From the NCBI RefSeq assembly GCF_002160525.1, contig NZ_NFKT01000002.1:1-64000 (forward strand): a stretch of 64,000 nucleotides of DNA, in the 5' to 3' direction. Source of the stretch: Lachnoclostridium sp. An169 (GTDB lineage Bacteria > Bacillota > Clostridia > Lachnospirales > Lachnospiraceae). The notes beneath the pieces were generated by a model, which was given only the letters and a program-made list of their open reading frames with translations, searched no databases and had not been told where the DNA came from. The position numbers were made by a program, and so were the translations under genes. Shown here in pieces: positions 51,471 through 59,909 of the stretch; the first letter of the stretch is position 1; each line of letters opens with the position of its first letter.

Positions 51471-52793
51471 ATGGATATGAAAGAATTGAGCAGCATCCTG
51501 CAGCAAAACGGCGTGGTCGGTGCAGGCGGCGCAGGCTTCCCCACATATGCGAAGCTTGACGAGCGTGCGGAGACGATCATCCTGAACTGCGCGGAATGTG
51601 AACCGCTGCTGAGATTACATAGACAGTTGCTTGAAAAACATGCGGAAGAGATCATTGACATGTTCCATGTGATCGGCGAGACAGTCGGCGCAAAAGAACT
51701 GATCATCGGCATAAAGAAAGCATATAAGAAGACGATAGATGCGGTTGAAGCCGTGATTGGAAAATACCCGGAGGCAAGACTGGGACTGTTGGATGAGGTC
51801 TATCCGGCAGGAGATGAAGTGGTTCTGATCTATGAGGTGACCGGCAAGGTTGTACGGCCGGGAGGACTTCCGATAGAGAGCGGAGTCGCGGTATTCAATG
51901 TTGAGACTGTATACAATGCATACCGGGCGCTCCATGAGCAGACGCCGGTTGAGGACAAGCTGGTTTCTGTTGTTGCGGAAGTGGAGCATCCCGTTACCGT
52001 TCGTGTACCGATTGGAACTCCGCTGGATGAAGTGGTGGCAATGGCAGGACATGTGACGACACCGAATCCGGTTTACTTTGTGGGCGGTCCCATGATGGGA
52101 AGCATCGGAACAGGCGCACAGCCTGTGACGAAGACGACGAATGCGATTCTCGTCCTCCCGGAAGACCACTATATTGTTCAGAAGAAGCTGAAGAAGAATT
52201 CGATTGACATGAAGCGCGCCGCAGCGTGCTGCTGCCAGTGCTCCATGTGTACGGATCTGTGTCCGAGACATCTTCTCGGCCATCCCATCGAGCCGAACAA
52301 ATTCATGCTTGCAGCTACATGCAAGGATATTCAGGAACCGGACATTTTCGTCAATACGATGTTCTGTTCATCCTGCGGCGTCTGTGAGCTGTATTCCTGC
52401 TTCCAGGGACTCTCACCGAGAAGCCTTATGGCAGAGTACAAGGCAGGCTTAAGAGCCCACGGCATCCGTGCTCCGAAGGTGGAGGCAAAACCGGTAGGAC
52501 CTGAGAGAGAGTACAGAAAAGTTCCCATGGAACGGCTGATGGCGAGACTGGATCTGACGAAATATAACAGAGAAGCGCCTCTGGATGAATCCGAGGTGGC
52601 AGTGAAGAAAGTCAGAATTCTCTTAAGCCAGCATATCGGCGCACCGGCGTCTGCTGTTGTCAAGGCGGGCGACAAGGTGACAAAGGGACAGATGATTGCT
52701 GAGCCGGGCAAAGGGTTAAGCGTGGGAATCCATGCGTCGGTTACCGGAACAGTGACAGAAGTAAACGATAAGTATATTATCATAGAAACCTAA
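51471..52793 (+). CDS. pduS: PduS/RnfC-like flavin and iron-sulfur electron-transfer protein
   Basis: 440-residue cytoplasmic or shell-associated oxidoreductase. The RnfC-type FMN/NADH region starts NGVVGAGGAGFPTYAKLDER, followed by NCAECEPLL and an SLBB segment. Two 4Fe-4S binding motifs lie in CCCQCSMCTDLCPRHLLGHP and FCSSCGVCELYSCFQGL. In Pdu systems PduS passes electrons to cobalamin and works with PduT. Here no B12 enzyme is seen, so it may move electrons across the shell with the PduT-like protein encoded next. The first of two close ATGs (51471) is used; an overlapping longer frame upstream is the pduN gene read in another frame. Confidence 0.9.
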   Translation: MDMKELSSILQQNGVVGAGGAGFPTYAKLDERAETIILNCAECEPLLRLHRQLLEKHAEEIIDMFHVIGETVGAKELIIGIKKAYKKTIDAVEAVIGKYPEARLGLLDEVYPAGDEVVLIYEVTGKVVRPGGLPIESGVAVFNVETVYNAYRALHEQTPVEDKLVSVVAEVEHPVTVRVPIGTPLDEVVAMAGHVTTPNPVYFVGGPMMGSIGTGAQPVTKTTNAILVLPEDHYIVQKKLKKNSIDMKRAAACCCQCSMCTDLCPRHLLGHPIEPNKFMLAATCKDIQEPDIFVNTMFCSSCGVCELYSCFQGLSPRSLMAEYKAGLRAHGIRAPKVEAKPVGPEREYRKVPMERLMARLDLTKYNREAPLDESEVAVKKVRILLSQHIGAPASAVVKAGDKVTKGQMIAEPGKGLSVGIHASVTGTVTEVNDKYIIIET

Positions 52794-52810
52794 GGAAGGA
52801 CGTGCAGGCA

Positions 52811-53359
52811 ATGAGTAAGGCAATTGGAATGGTAGAATATAAGACTGTTTCAGCAGGCATTACCGCAGCAGATGCGATGGTAAAGACCTCTGATGTCAGT
52901 ATAATTGAAGCTCAGACAGTATGTCCGGGCAAGTATATCGCGATCATTACAGGTGACTTAAGTGCCGTGAAGGCAGCAGTTGACAATGCCAGGGAACTGC
53001 ACGGATTTCACCTGATTGACAGTTTCGTGCTGGGCAACCCCCACGAGTCGATCTTCCCGGCTATCTACGGAGCTGCGAAGATTGAGGACGTGGCTGCTCT
53101 GGGAATCCTGGAGACATACGACGCATCCTCCATCATCGTTGCGGCGGATGAGGCTGCCAAGACGGCGATTGTGGATCTGATCGAGCTGCGTATCGCGAGA
53201 GGTATGTGCGGCAAATCCTATATGCTGCTGACCGGTGAAGTGGCTGCTGTGGAGGCTGCCATCGAGCGGGCAAAGGAGTCAATCAAAGACAGAGGAATGT
53301 TCCTCGATTCTTCAGTTATTGCCCATCCGGATGCTCAGATCCGCGATGCGATTCTGTAA
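52811..53359 (+). CDS. pduT: Tandem-BMC (BMC-T) shell protein, PduT-like
   Basis: 182-residue protein with two BMC domains: the first starts AIGMVEYKTVSAGITAADAM, the second near ALGILETYDASSIIVAADEA. It would form trimers that look like hexamers. Cys38 in AQTVCPGKY sits at the position of the PduT cysteine that holds a 4Fe-4S cluster in the trimer pore, which together with PduS would make an electron conduit through the shell. The ATG at 52811 is chosen; a GTG three codons upstream is less likely. A hairpin begins at its stop. Confidence 0.92.
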   Translation: MSKAIGMVEYKTVSAGITAADAMVKTSDVSIIEAQTVCPGKYIAIITGDLSAVKAAVDNARELHGFHLIDSFVLGNPHESIFPAIYGAAKIEDVAALGILETYDASSIIVAADEAAKTAIVDLIELRIARGMCGKSYMLLTGEVAAVEAAIERAKESIKDRGMFLDSSVIAHPDAQIRDAIL

Positions 53360-53391
53360 GGCTTCCCGGCGTAAGCCGGAGAATGCCTTTT
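53358..53391 (+). terminator. Weak terminator or attenuator before the DeoR gene
   Basis: Two stacked stems (53358-53362 with 53385-53389, and 53366-53370 with 53375-53379) are followed by four T. The pduT stop codon is in the outer stem. It probably lowers transcription of the regulator and pduQ relative to shell genes. Confidence 0.5.
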
Positions 53392-53444
53392 GTGAAATAA
53401 CTGTATCGGAAAAACCGTTTTTTCCATAGATGGGAGGCAGTGAA

Positions 53445-54215
53445 TTGCTTGCGATAGAGAGACGTAATGAAATTTTGGAAAAGCTGCAGACGGACAGAAG
53501 AGTTGTGGTAAGCGAGCTGAGCCAGATCTATGACGTTTCGGAGGAGACAATCCGCAGGGATCTTGAAAAGCTGGTGAACGACGGATACGCCATCAAAAGT
53601 TACGGCGGCGCCGTCATCAACGAAAATATCAATATTGATCTGCCGTTTAACATCAGAAAAAACCGTAATATTGTGGGAAAACAGCACATTGCAGAGCTGA
53701 TCGCCGACCGGGTCAGGGATGGCGACAGCATTATGATGGACGCCAGCTCGACGGCCGTCTATGTTGCAAAGGCGCTGCAGGAAAAAGGCAAAAAGAACCT
53801 GACCGTGATAACCAATTCCATCGAGATTATCATCGAGCTGTTTGATGCCCAGGACTGGACGATCCTCTCCACGGGAGGCGTTTCCCGCGAGGGATCTTTT
53901 GCTCTGGTAGGTCCCCAGACCGACCGGATGCTGAAGACCTATCACGTGGATAAGGCGATTATATCCTGTAAGGGAATCGACGTGACAGCGGGCATAACAG
54001 ACTCGGACGAGCTCCACGCCAACAACAAGCGAACCATGCTGAAGGCGGCAAAGGAACGTATCCTGGCAGTTGACAGGAGCAAATTCGACAGGATCGCCTT
54101 TACGGAGATCGGCGCACTGGAAGAGATCTCCACGGTTATCACAGATGAAAAGCCTGAGGCAAAATGGCTCCAGGTCTTTCAGGATGCAGGTGTGGAATGC
54201 ATTTATCCTGAATAG
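53445..54215 (+). CDS. DeoR-family transcriptional regulator
   Basis: 256-residue regulator with the DeoR helix-turn-helix (VVSELSQIYDVSEETIRRDL, followed by GYAIKSYGGAVI) and a C-terminal sugar-phosphate-sensing domain (IMMDASSTAVYVAKAL, TVITNSIEIIIELF, DKAIISCKGIDVTAGITDSD). TTG at 53445 is preferred as start because GGGAGG lies eight bases upstream; the ATG at 53430 has no ribosome binding site. Its position inside the BMC operon suggests it represses the operon until a phosphorylated deoxysugar intermediate (rhamnulose or fuculose 1-phosphate) or its product accumulates. Confidence 0.92.
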   Translation: MLAIERRNEILEKLQTDRRVVVSELSQIYDVSEETIRRDLEKLVNDGYAIKSYGGAVINENINIDLPFNIRKNRNIVGKQHIAELIADRVRDGDSIMMDASSTAVYVAKALQEKGKKNLTVITNSIEIIIELFDAQDWTILSTGGVSREGSFALVGPQTDRMLKTYHVDKAIISCKGIDVTAGITDSDELHANNKRTMLKAAKERILAVDRSKFDRIAFTEIGALEEISTVITDEKPEAKWLQVFQDAGVECIYPE

Positions 54216-54227
54216 GAAAGGACGATT

Positions 54228-55373
54228 ATGAAAAGCTTTCAGATTAAAACAAGAGTGAACTTCGGAGATCAGGCGCTTGACCGTCTCGCCGAGGTTCCGT
54301 ACAAGAGAATACTTATTGTGACAGACCCGTTTATTGCTGAGAGCAAGATGATGGAGCTTGTACTTGATCCGCTCAGACGCGGAAATAAAGAATTCGAGAT
54401 CTTCAGCGATGTAGTCCCGGATCCGCCGATCGGGAAGATCAGCGTCGGGGTGAAGAAGATGCTGGAGTACAGACCGGATGCAATCGTCGCAGTAGGCGGA
54501 GGTTCCGCTATCGACTCATCAAAATCGATCCGCGAGTTTGCACTGCGCGTGGATCACTACGGTGAAGTCGGCCTGATCGCGATTCCGACAACCAGCGGAA
54601 CCGGATCGGAAGTTACTTCGTTCGCGGTTGTGACCGATCCGGCAGAGCAGAGAAAATATCCGCTCGTGTCCTGGGATCTGACCCCGGATGAGGCAATCCT
54701 GGATGCGGAACTCGTAAAGAGTGTTCCTCCTTCAGTCACAGCGGATACCGGAATGGATGTGTTCACCCATGCTCTGGAGGCGTGTGTGAGCATTAACCGG
54801 AATGATTTCTCCACCGCTCTTGCGGAAAAGGCAATTGAGATCTGCGGAGTCTTTCTGCTCCGGGCTTACCTGGACGGAAACGATACCCATGCACGCCAGA
54901 AGATGCACTCCGCATCCTGTCTGGCAGGTCTTGCATTCAATGTGGCGTCCCTCGGACTGAATCACGGTATGGCGCACCAGCTTGGCGCTACTTTCCATAT
55001 CCCCCACGGACGCGCGAATGCCATGCTGCTTCCGCATATCATTGAGTTCAACAGTGATATCAACAAGCACAGCAAGAGCAGGACAGAATATCTTCCGGCC
55101 GTGAAGCGCTATTCTACAGTAGCGCAGATCCTCGGCTTAAGCAGCTATAACAAGATCATGACTGTCAGATCCCTTGTAAACTGGGTACAGTTCATGTTGA
55201 AAGAGATGGATATTCCGCTGTCGATCTCCCAGATGGGGACGATAACGGAGAAAGAGTATTTCGACGCCATTGACAAGATGGCGGAGGCTGCTCTGGAAGA
55301 CAGCTGTACAGCCACAAACCCGAGGGTGCCGACGAAGGAAGATGTGATAAAGATCTACAAAGATCTGTGGTAA
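54228..55373 (+). CDS. pduQ: Iron-containing alcohol dehydrogenase (PduQ-like)
   Basis: 381-residue group III, iron-dependent alcohol dehydrogenase. It would reduce propionaldehyde or lactaldehyde to the alcohol, regenerating NAD+ for the aldehyde dehydrogenase. NAD-binding segment: DAIVAVGGGSAIDSSKSIRE, then IPTTSGTGSEVTSFAV. The iron ligands lie in DTGMDVFTHALEA, NHGMAHQLGATFHIPHGRAN and neighbours. Unlike the other enzymes of this operon it has no obvious targeting helix at either end, so it may enter the shell by partner binding. Last gene of the operon before a strong terminator. Confidence 0.93.
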   Translation: MKSFQIKTRVNFGDQALDRLAEVPYKRILIVTDPFIAESKMMELVLDPLRRGNKEFEIFSDVVPDPPIGKISVGVKKMLEYRPDAIVAVGGGSAIDSSKSIREFALRVDHYGEVGLIAIPTTSGTGSEVTSFAVVTDPAEQRKYPLVSWDLTPDEAILDAELVKSVPPSVTADTGMDVFTHALEACVSINRNDFSTALAEKAIEICGVFLLRAYLDGNDTHARQKMHSASCLAGLAFNVASLGLNHGMAHQLGATFHIPHGRANAMLLPHIIEFNSDINKHSKSRTEYLPAVKRYSTVAQILGLSSYNKIMTVRSLVNWVQFMLKEMDIPLSISQMGTITEKEYFDAIDKMAEAALEDSCTATNPRVPTKEDVIKIYKDLW

Positions 55374-55400
55374 AAAAGATCCCGGAAACGGGATGTCGGG

Positions 55401-55468
55401 AAACCGCCGGATACTGCGGGAAATGTCAGAAAAAGACATTTCAGGGCGCAGTGGCCAGGCGGTTTTTT
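55401..55468 (+). terminator. Nested terminator of the BMC operon
   Basis: Three co-axial stems: AAACCGCC (55401-55408) with GGCGGTTT (55458-55465), ACTGCG with CGCAGT, and AAATGTC with GACATTT, ending in TTTTTTC. A small ATCCCG-GAAA-CGGGAT hairpin precedes it right after the pduQ stop. Confidence 0.9.
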
Positions 55469-55521
55469 CTTGTGAACTTCTTCCGTGTGTGTTAAGATTT
55501 CTGTATAAGGAGGATACGCCG

Positions 55522-56097
55522 ATGATAGACGATGCGATTGAGTTTGCTACAAAAGCCCATGACGGGCAGTTCCGCAAGGGGACGAGACGTCCCTATATTG
55601 TCCACCCCATTGAGGTGGCGGACATTGTTTCCACGATGACCAGGGACGAGGAGGTGATCTGTGCGGCGGTGCTCCACGACACCATCGAGGACTGCAGCGG
55701 GATCACAAAGGATATCCTGAAGCTCCAGTTCGGCGACCGGGTTGCGGATATGGTATCCCAGGAGAGCGAGGACAAGTCCCAGACATGGGAAGAACGGAAG
55801 GGAAATACGATTACCCGGCTGAAGGATGCTTCCGTGGAGGTACAGATGATCGGACTGGCGGACAAGCTTTCCAACATGCGAGATATTGACCGGGATTATC
55901 CGACCGAGGGAGAAGCGCTCTGGATGCGTTTCCGGATGCAGAGCAAATCCGCCATGGCGTGGTACTACAAGGGAATCCGGGATGTGCTGCGGGAGAATTT
56001 CGAGGGAGTGCCTGCATATGAGGAATACTGCAGACTGATCGATAAGAACTTCGGACCGGGACCGGCGGGAGAAGACTGGAGGAAAGGAGACAGTTAG
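55522..56097 (+). CDS. HD-domain phosphohydrolase, RelA/SpoT hydrolase-like
   Basis: 191-residue cytoplasmic HD-superfamily protein resembling small alarmone hydrolases (Mesh1-like): FATKAHDGQFRKGTRRPYIVH, then VICAAVLHDTIEDCSGITKD with the H..HD metal ligands, and MIGLADKLSNMRDIDRDYPT. No synthetase, TGS or ACT domain. It may hydrolyse (p)ppGpp or another nucleotide. AAGGAGG precedes the ATG at 55522; sequence further upstream in frame belongs to the terminator. It is followed two bases later by a ParA gene, so the two are probably one operon. Confidence 0.88.
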   Translation: MIDDAIEFATKAHDGQFRKGTRRPYIVHPIEVADIVSTMTRDEEVICAAVLHDTIEDCSGITKDILKLQFGDRVADMVSQESEDKSQTWEERKGNTITRLKDASVEVQMIGLADKLSNMRDIDRDYPTEGEALWMRFRMQSKSAMAWYYKGIRDVLRENFEGVPAYEEYCRLIDKNFGPGPAGEDWRKGDS

Positions 56098-56099
56098 AG

Positions 56100-56885
56100 A
56101 TGGCATCGACAAAAGTAATCTGTTTTGCAAACAATAAAGGGGGAAGCGGGAAATCGACGACCTGTTCCAACGTGGGTTACGGACTGACGCAGCTTGGCAG
56201 AAAAGTCCTGCTGATCGACGGGGACATGCAGCTCAATCTCTCGCTTTCCCTTTTTGACGAAGACCGGGTTCTGGCATTCGCCCGGGGAGAGAAGAACCTG
56301 TATGAGGGGATCAGGCGGCAGGATGATCTGACGGATTATATTGTCCCGACCCCCTATGAGAATCTGGATCTGATCCCATCCTCCACGCTGATGAGCTCCA
56401 TCGAGTACGAACTGTTCACCAAATGGCAGAGGGAGTATATTCTGAAAAAATGTATTTCGAAAATCCGGGAATCCGGGAGGTATGACTATATTCTGATCGA
56501 TGCTCCTCCCACACTGGGCGGCTGGGTTATGAACATTCTCTGCGCGTCAGACGAGATCATCATTCCCGTAGAGGCATCCCCCTGGGGGCTTTTCGGGCTG
56601 GGGAACATGTTCGAGTTCCTCGAGCAGGTCCGGGAGATTGTGCCGGATCTGAAAATGGGCGGCATCGTGATCACAAAGGTGGATACAAGGAAGAATTACT
56701 TCCGCCAGACACTGGATACCTTGAAAGAACTGGATGACGTGAAGGTATTCGACACCTATATCCGGGTGGACAGCGGGATCGAGTGGTCCCAGGACAACAA
56801 CGCTCCGGTGATGGCGTACAAGAAGAGCAGCAGAAGCGCGAAGGAGTATATGGAGCTGACAAAAGAGATCGACGCGGCAGAATAG
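56100..56885 (+). CDS. ParA/MinD-type partition ATPase
   Basis: 261-residue deviant Walker ATPase. Walker A with signature lysine is NNKGGSGKSTTCSNVGYGL, switch I/II regions include LLIDGDMQLNLSLSLF and YILIDAPPTLGGWV, and KMGGIVITKVDTRKNYF follows. ParA ATPases move plasmids, chromosomes or large protein bodies along the nucleoid. No ParB or parS-like repeats are seen beside it. It starts two bases after the HD gene and lies 0.7 kb beyond the BMC operon, so a role in positioning the compartment (McdA-like) can be imagined but is unproven; a plasmid- or chromosome-type role is equally possible. Confidence 0.9.
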   Translation: MASTKVICFANNKGGSGKSTTCSNVGYGLTQLGRKVLLIDGDMQLNLSLSLFDEDRVLAFARGEKNLYEGIRRQDDLTDYIVPTPYENLDLIPSSTLMSSIEYELFTKWQREYILKKCISKIRESGRYDYILIDAPPTLGGWVMNILCASDEIIIPVEASPWGLFGLGNMFEFLEQVREIVPDLKMGGIVITKVDTRKNYFRQTLDTLKELDDVKVFDTYIRVDSGIEWSQDNNAPVMAYKKSSRSAKEYMELTKEIDAAE

Positions 56886-56898
56886 AGGAGGTGGAAAG

Positions 56899-57867
56899 AT
56901 GCACCGGCAGCTTCTTGAAGAGCTGGCAGTTATTACAGAGGAGGAACAGCGGATCCTGGACGGAAAAGACGAGATCGACCAGCAGATCTATATGGAAAAG
57001 AATGACAGGATTGTGGACAGCGGCAAGCTCCTGAAGAAAGGCAAACTGATCCAGGTGCGTCCCCATACCCGTTTCGTCCATTTCCCGGAGCATACCCACA
57101 ACTATATCGAAGTGATCTACATGTGCCAGGGGACAACCACCCATATCCTCAACGGCAGCCGGGTTGTCCTGGAGGAAGGGGATCTGCTCTTTCTGAATCA
57201 GAACGCCGTGCAGGAGATCCTTCCCGCAGGCAGGGAAGATATTGCGGTGAATTTTATCGTCCTGCCTGAATTTTTTGACACGGCTTTTTCCATGATGGGA
57301 GAGGAGGATAACCTGCTCAAGGAGTTCCTTGTGGGCGCCCTCTGCGGCAGGGACGGGGAGATTTCCTATCTGTATTTCCACGTGGCGGATATCCTCCCCA
57401 TCCAGAATCTGGTGGAAAACATGGTGTGGACGATCTTCTATGACACACCAAACAAGAGGAGCTGCAACCAGATCACCATGGGGCTTCTCTTTCTTCAGCT
57501 TCTGAATTACATGGACAAGATGGAGACAGGAGGCAGAAAGTTCGACACAGAGATTACAGCAGCGGTGTTCCGCTACATCGATGAGCATTACCGCGAAGCG
57601 AGCCTGAAGGAGCTGGCAGCGGAGCTGAAGTTCGATATATACTGGCTGAGCCGCGAGATCAAGCGGCAGACCGGCAGGACATATAAAGAACTGCTCCAGG
57701 AAAAACGGATGCAGCAGGCAGCGTATATGCTGACCAACAGCAGAATGTCGGTGTCAGAGATCATCAGTTCTGTGGGGTATGACAATACCAGTTATTTCTA
57801 CCGGAAGTTCCGGGAACGGTACGGGGTGAGCCCCAAGGAGTACCGGGCAGCGGGGCGGACGGGATGA
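56899..57867 (+). CDS. AraC-family regulator with cupin domain
   Basis: 322-residue transcription factor with a longer N-terminal helix (about 1-50), a cupin domain (PHTRFVHFPEHTHNYIEVIY, then GDLLFLNQNAVQEI) and a C-terminal AraC DNA-binding domain (LKELAAELKFDIYWLSREIK and VSEIISSVGYDNTSYFYRKF). AGAGGAGGTGG gives a strong site for the ATG. It starts 13 bases after the parA stop and is probably the third gene of the HD-ParA operon, an unusual partnership. Targets unknown; the kdu genes or its own operon are candidates. Confidence 0.92.
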   Translation: MHRQLLEELAVITEEEQRILDGKDEIDQQIYMEKNDRIVDSGKLLKKGKLIQVRPHTRFVHFPEHTHNYIEVIYMCQGTTTHILNGSRVVLEEGDLLFLNQNAVQEILPAGREDIAVNFIVLPEFFDTAFSMMGEEDNLLKEFLVGALCGRDGEISYLYFHVADILPIQNLVENMVWTIFYDTPNKRSCNQITMGLLFLQLLNYMDKMETGGRKFDTEITAAVFRYIDEHYREASLKELAAELKFDIYWLSREIKRQTGRTYKELLQEKRMQQAAYMLTNSRMSVSEIISSVGYDNTSYFYRKFRERYGVSPKEYRAAGRTG

Positions 57868-57915
57868 GGAAGAAAGATTCCGAAATAATAAGAGAAGAAA
57901 ACGGAAGAAGCCGGA

Positions 57916-57954
57916 AATATGCGCAGTTCACGAGTTGAACTGCGCATATTTTTT
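57916..57954. terminator. Shared bidirectional terminator between convergent AraC genes
   Basis: Perfect 15-base arms 57916-57930 and 57936-57950 with a five-base loop, then a T-tract on the plus strand. The last codons and stop (57928-57930) of the minus-strand AraC gene lie inside the stem, so coding and termination overlap. Confidence 0.88.
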
Positions 57955-58806
57955 CGGGGAAACTCCCACTGCTTTTGTAAATGCTTTCAGATAATTGCTG
58001 TAGTCGTTGAACCCGCATGCCTCACATGCTTCGTTGACGGAGTAACCCTGGCTCAAGAGGGACTTGGACAGGGTGATCCGCTTGGCGGTAACGTATTTAT
58101 TGATCGTGGTTCCGGTTGTCGCCTTGAAGATCCGGCAGATGTAGGAACTGCTCAGGTAGAAATGAGATGACAGTTCTTCCAGGGAAAGGTTCTCCTGGAT
58201 ATGTGTATTGATATAGGAGAGAATGTCATCTACCTGGGCATGGTAGCTGTTCGGTTCTTCATCCGCTTTAGGGCCGGCACTTTCTTCCGTTTTCCGGCAT
58301 CGCCTGTCGAAAGCACGGTTCAGAAACACCATCATTTCCAGGAAAACCGCCCGGTCCAGAATATCCTCGCCCAGTCCCGCATTGGACGGGAACTTGTGGA
58401 TCAGATAGACGAAGCGGTTCTGTTCCTCCGGCGTGAGATGCATCCGGTGGGGCATCTCCGTGTCGCGGAAGTGGAAACAGCGGTCCAGGTCGGTGGATGC
58501 CGTGGAAAGACTTTTCAGGTATTCCGGATCAATGGACATGATGATCCGCTCATGCTTCTGACTGTCGATCTGGGACAGATAGTGGCTCTCAAACTGGTTG
58601 ATCAGGAAGATATCACCGTCCTGGATGTCGTAGAAACAGTTGTCGATGAGAAACTGTTTTCCGCCGGAGATGGAATAGTAGATCTCATAGCAGTCATGGA
58701 TATGCATATCCATGGCTTTTTCATCATTATATAAATGAGCAAATGCAAAGGAATGGCTCTCCATGCACTGGCGCATGGATTCCTTGCAGGATGGGCATGC
58801 TTTCAT
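57928..58806 (-). CDS. AraC-family regulator, divergent from kduI
   Basis: 292-residue regulator. The N-terminal part has a Cys-rich start (KACPSCKESMRQC) and a cupin domain (MDMHIHDCYEIYYSISGGKQ, then GDIFLINQFESHYL). The C-terminal AraC domain has SLEELSSHFYLSSSYICRIF and VNEACEACGFNDYSNYLKAF. It is transcribed away from kduI across a 183-base gap, the usual place for a dedicated activator, so it probably controls the kduI-kduD operon in response to an uronate-derived signal. The four cysteines near the start are uncommon and could bind metal. Confidence 0.92.
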   Translation of the reverse strand: MKACPSCKESMRQCMESHSFAFAHLYNDEKAMDMHIHDCYEIYYSISGGKQFLIDNCFYDIQDGDIFLINQFESHYLSQIDSQKHERIIMSIDPEYLKSLSTASTDLDRCFHFRDTEMPHRMHLTPEEQNRFVYLIHKFPSNAGLGEDILDRAVFLEMMVFLNRAFDRRCRKTEESAGPKADEEPNSYHAQVDDILSYINTHIQENLSLEELSSHFYLSSSYICRIFKATTGTTINKYVTAKRITLSKSLLSQGYSVNEACEACGFNDYSNYLKAFTKAVGVSPKKYAQFNS

Positions 58807-58989
58807 GTTTCTTCTCCTCCGATATATCTTCTGTGCATGACAGGATTTTCTTCATTATATCTGCTGTGTTCAAAATTTTCAATATTCATATCAAAAAAAC
58901 ACAAGAAATGGAATAAAACGAATGATATACTAGAATCACAGAGAAAGAAATAAGCAGAAAACAAAATTATTTTTATGGAGGTTTTTGCA

Positions 58990-59853
58990 ATGGAAGTAAG
59001 GACAGCGGCTTCACCGAGAGACGTGAAGCACTACACAACAGACAGGCTCAGAGAAGAATTTCTGATCCAGAACCTGTTCCAGGCGGACAAGATCAATCTC
59101 GTTTACAGCCACATTGACCGTATCATTACGGGCGCAGCGGTTCCGGTAAATGAAAAGCTTGACCTGACTGCAGGGGACGAGCTCCGTGCAGAGTATTTCC
59201 TTCAGAGAAGAGAGATGGGACTGATCAATATCGGCGGAGACGGAATCGTGACCGTTGACGGACGTGTCTATGAGATCAATGCCAGAGAGGGAATGTATAT
59301 CGGAAGAGGTTCGAAGGACATTTCTTTCGAGAGCAAAGATGCATCCAACCCGGCAAAATTCTATCTCAACAGCGCGCCGGCACATGTGGCTTACCCGACT
59401 GTACATATCAAACCGGAAGGCGAGCCGGAGGACGGCGTTGTCATCATCAAGGATGAGAACAAAGTAGAGTGCGGTACACTGGAGGATGCAAACCACAGAG
59501 TGATCAACAAGTATATCGTGACGGGACAGGTACAGAGCTGCCAGCTTGCAATGGGTATGACAAGACTGATGCCAGGAAGCGTATGGAACACCATGCCGGC
59601 ACACACTCATGACAGACGTATGGAAGTGTATCTGTACTTTGACATGGCTGACGACGCATTCGTTGTACACTATATGGGCGAGCCGCAGGAGACGAGACAT
59701 ATCATTATGCACAACGAAGAGGCTGTCATCTCACCGAGCTGGTCCATCCATTCCGGATGCGGCAGCAGGGCATACACATTCATCTGGGGAATGTGCGGAG
59801 AAAATCAGGACTATGATGATATGGACAATATCGCAAACAAGGATCTCAGATAA
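58990..59853 (+). CDS. kduI: 5-dehydro-4-deoxy-D-glucuronate isomerase
   Basis: Isomerises 5-keto-4-deoxyuronate, the open form of unsaturated uronate freed by pectin lyases and GH105 enzymes, to 2,5-diketo-3-deoxygluconate. 287 residues, usual size. Cupin zinc ligands are visible in MPAHTHDRRMEVYLYFDM (two His and a Glu) and SPSWSIHSGCGSRAYTFIWG (His). TGGAGG seven bases before ATG 58990 fixes the start; five extra codons upstream would overlap that site. A TATACT at 58926-58931 is a possible -10 box. First gene of the kdu operon. Confidence 0.96.
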   Translation: MEVRTAASPRDVKHYTTDRLREEFLIQNLFQADKINLVYSHIDRIITGAAVPVNEKLDLTAGDELRAEYFLQRREMGLINIGGDGIVTVDGRVYEINAREGMYIGRGSKDISFESKDASNPAKFYLNSAPAHVAYPTVHIKPEGEPEDGVVIIKDENKVECGTLEDANHRVINKYIVTGQVQSCQLAMGMTRLMPGSVWNTMPAHTHDRRMEVYLYFDMADDAFVVHYMGEPQETRHIIMHNEEAVISPSWSIHSGCGSRAYTFIWGMCGENQDYDDMDNIANKDLR

Positions 59854-59909
59854 GAAGAAAAAAATCTGCTGTATGCAGACGAAAATAAGAAAAAAAGGAG
59901 AGAACAATC

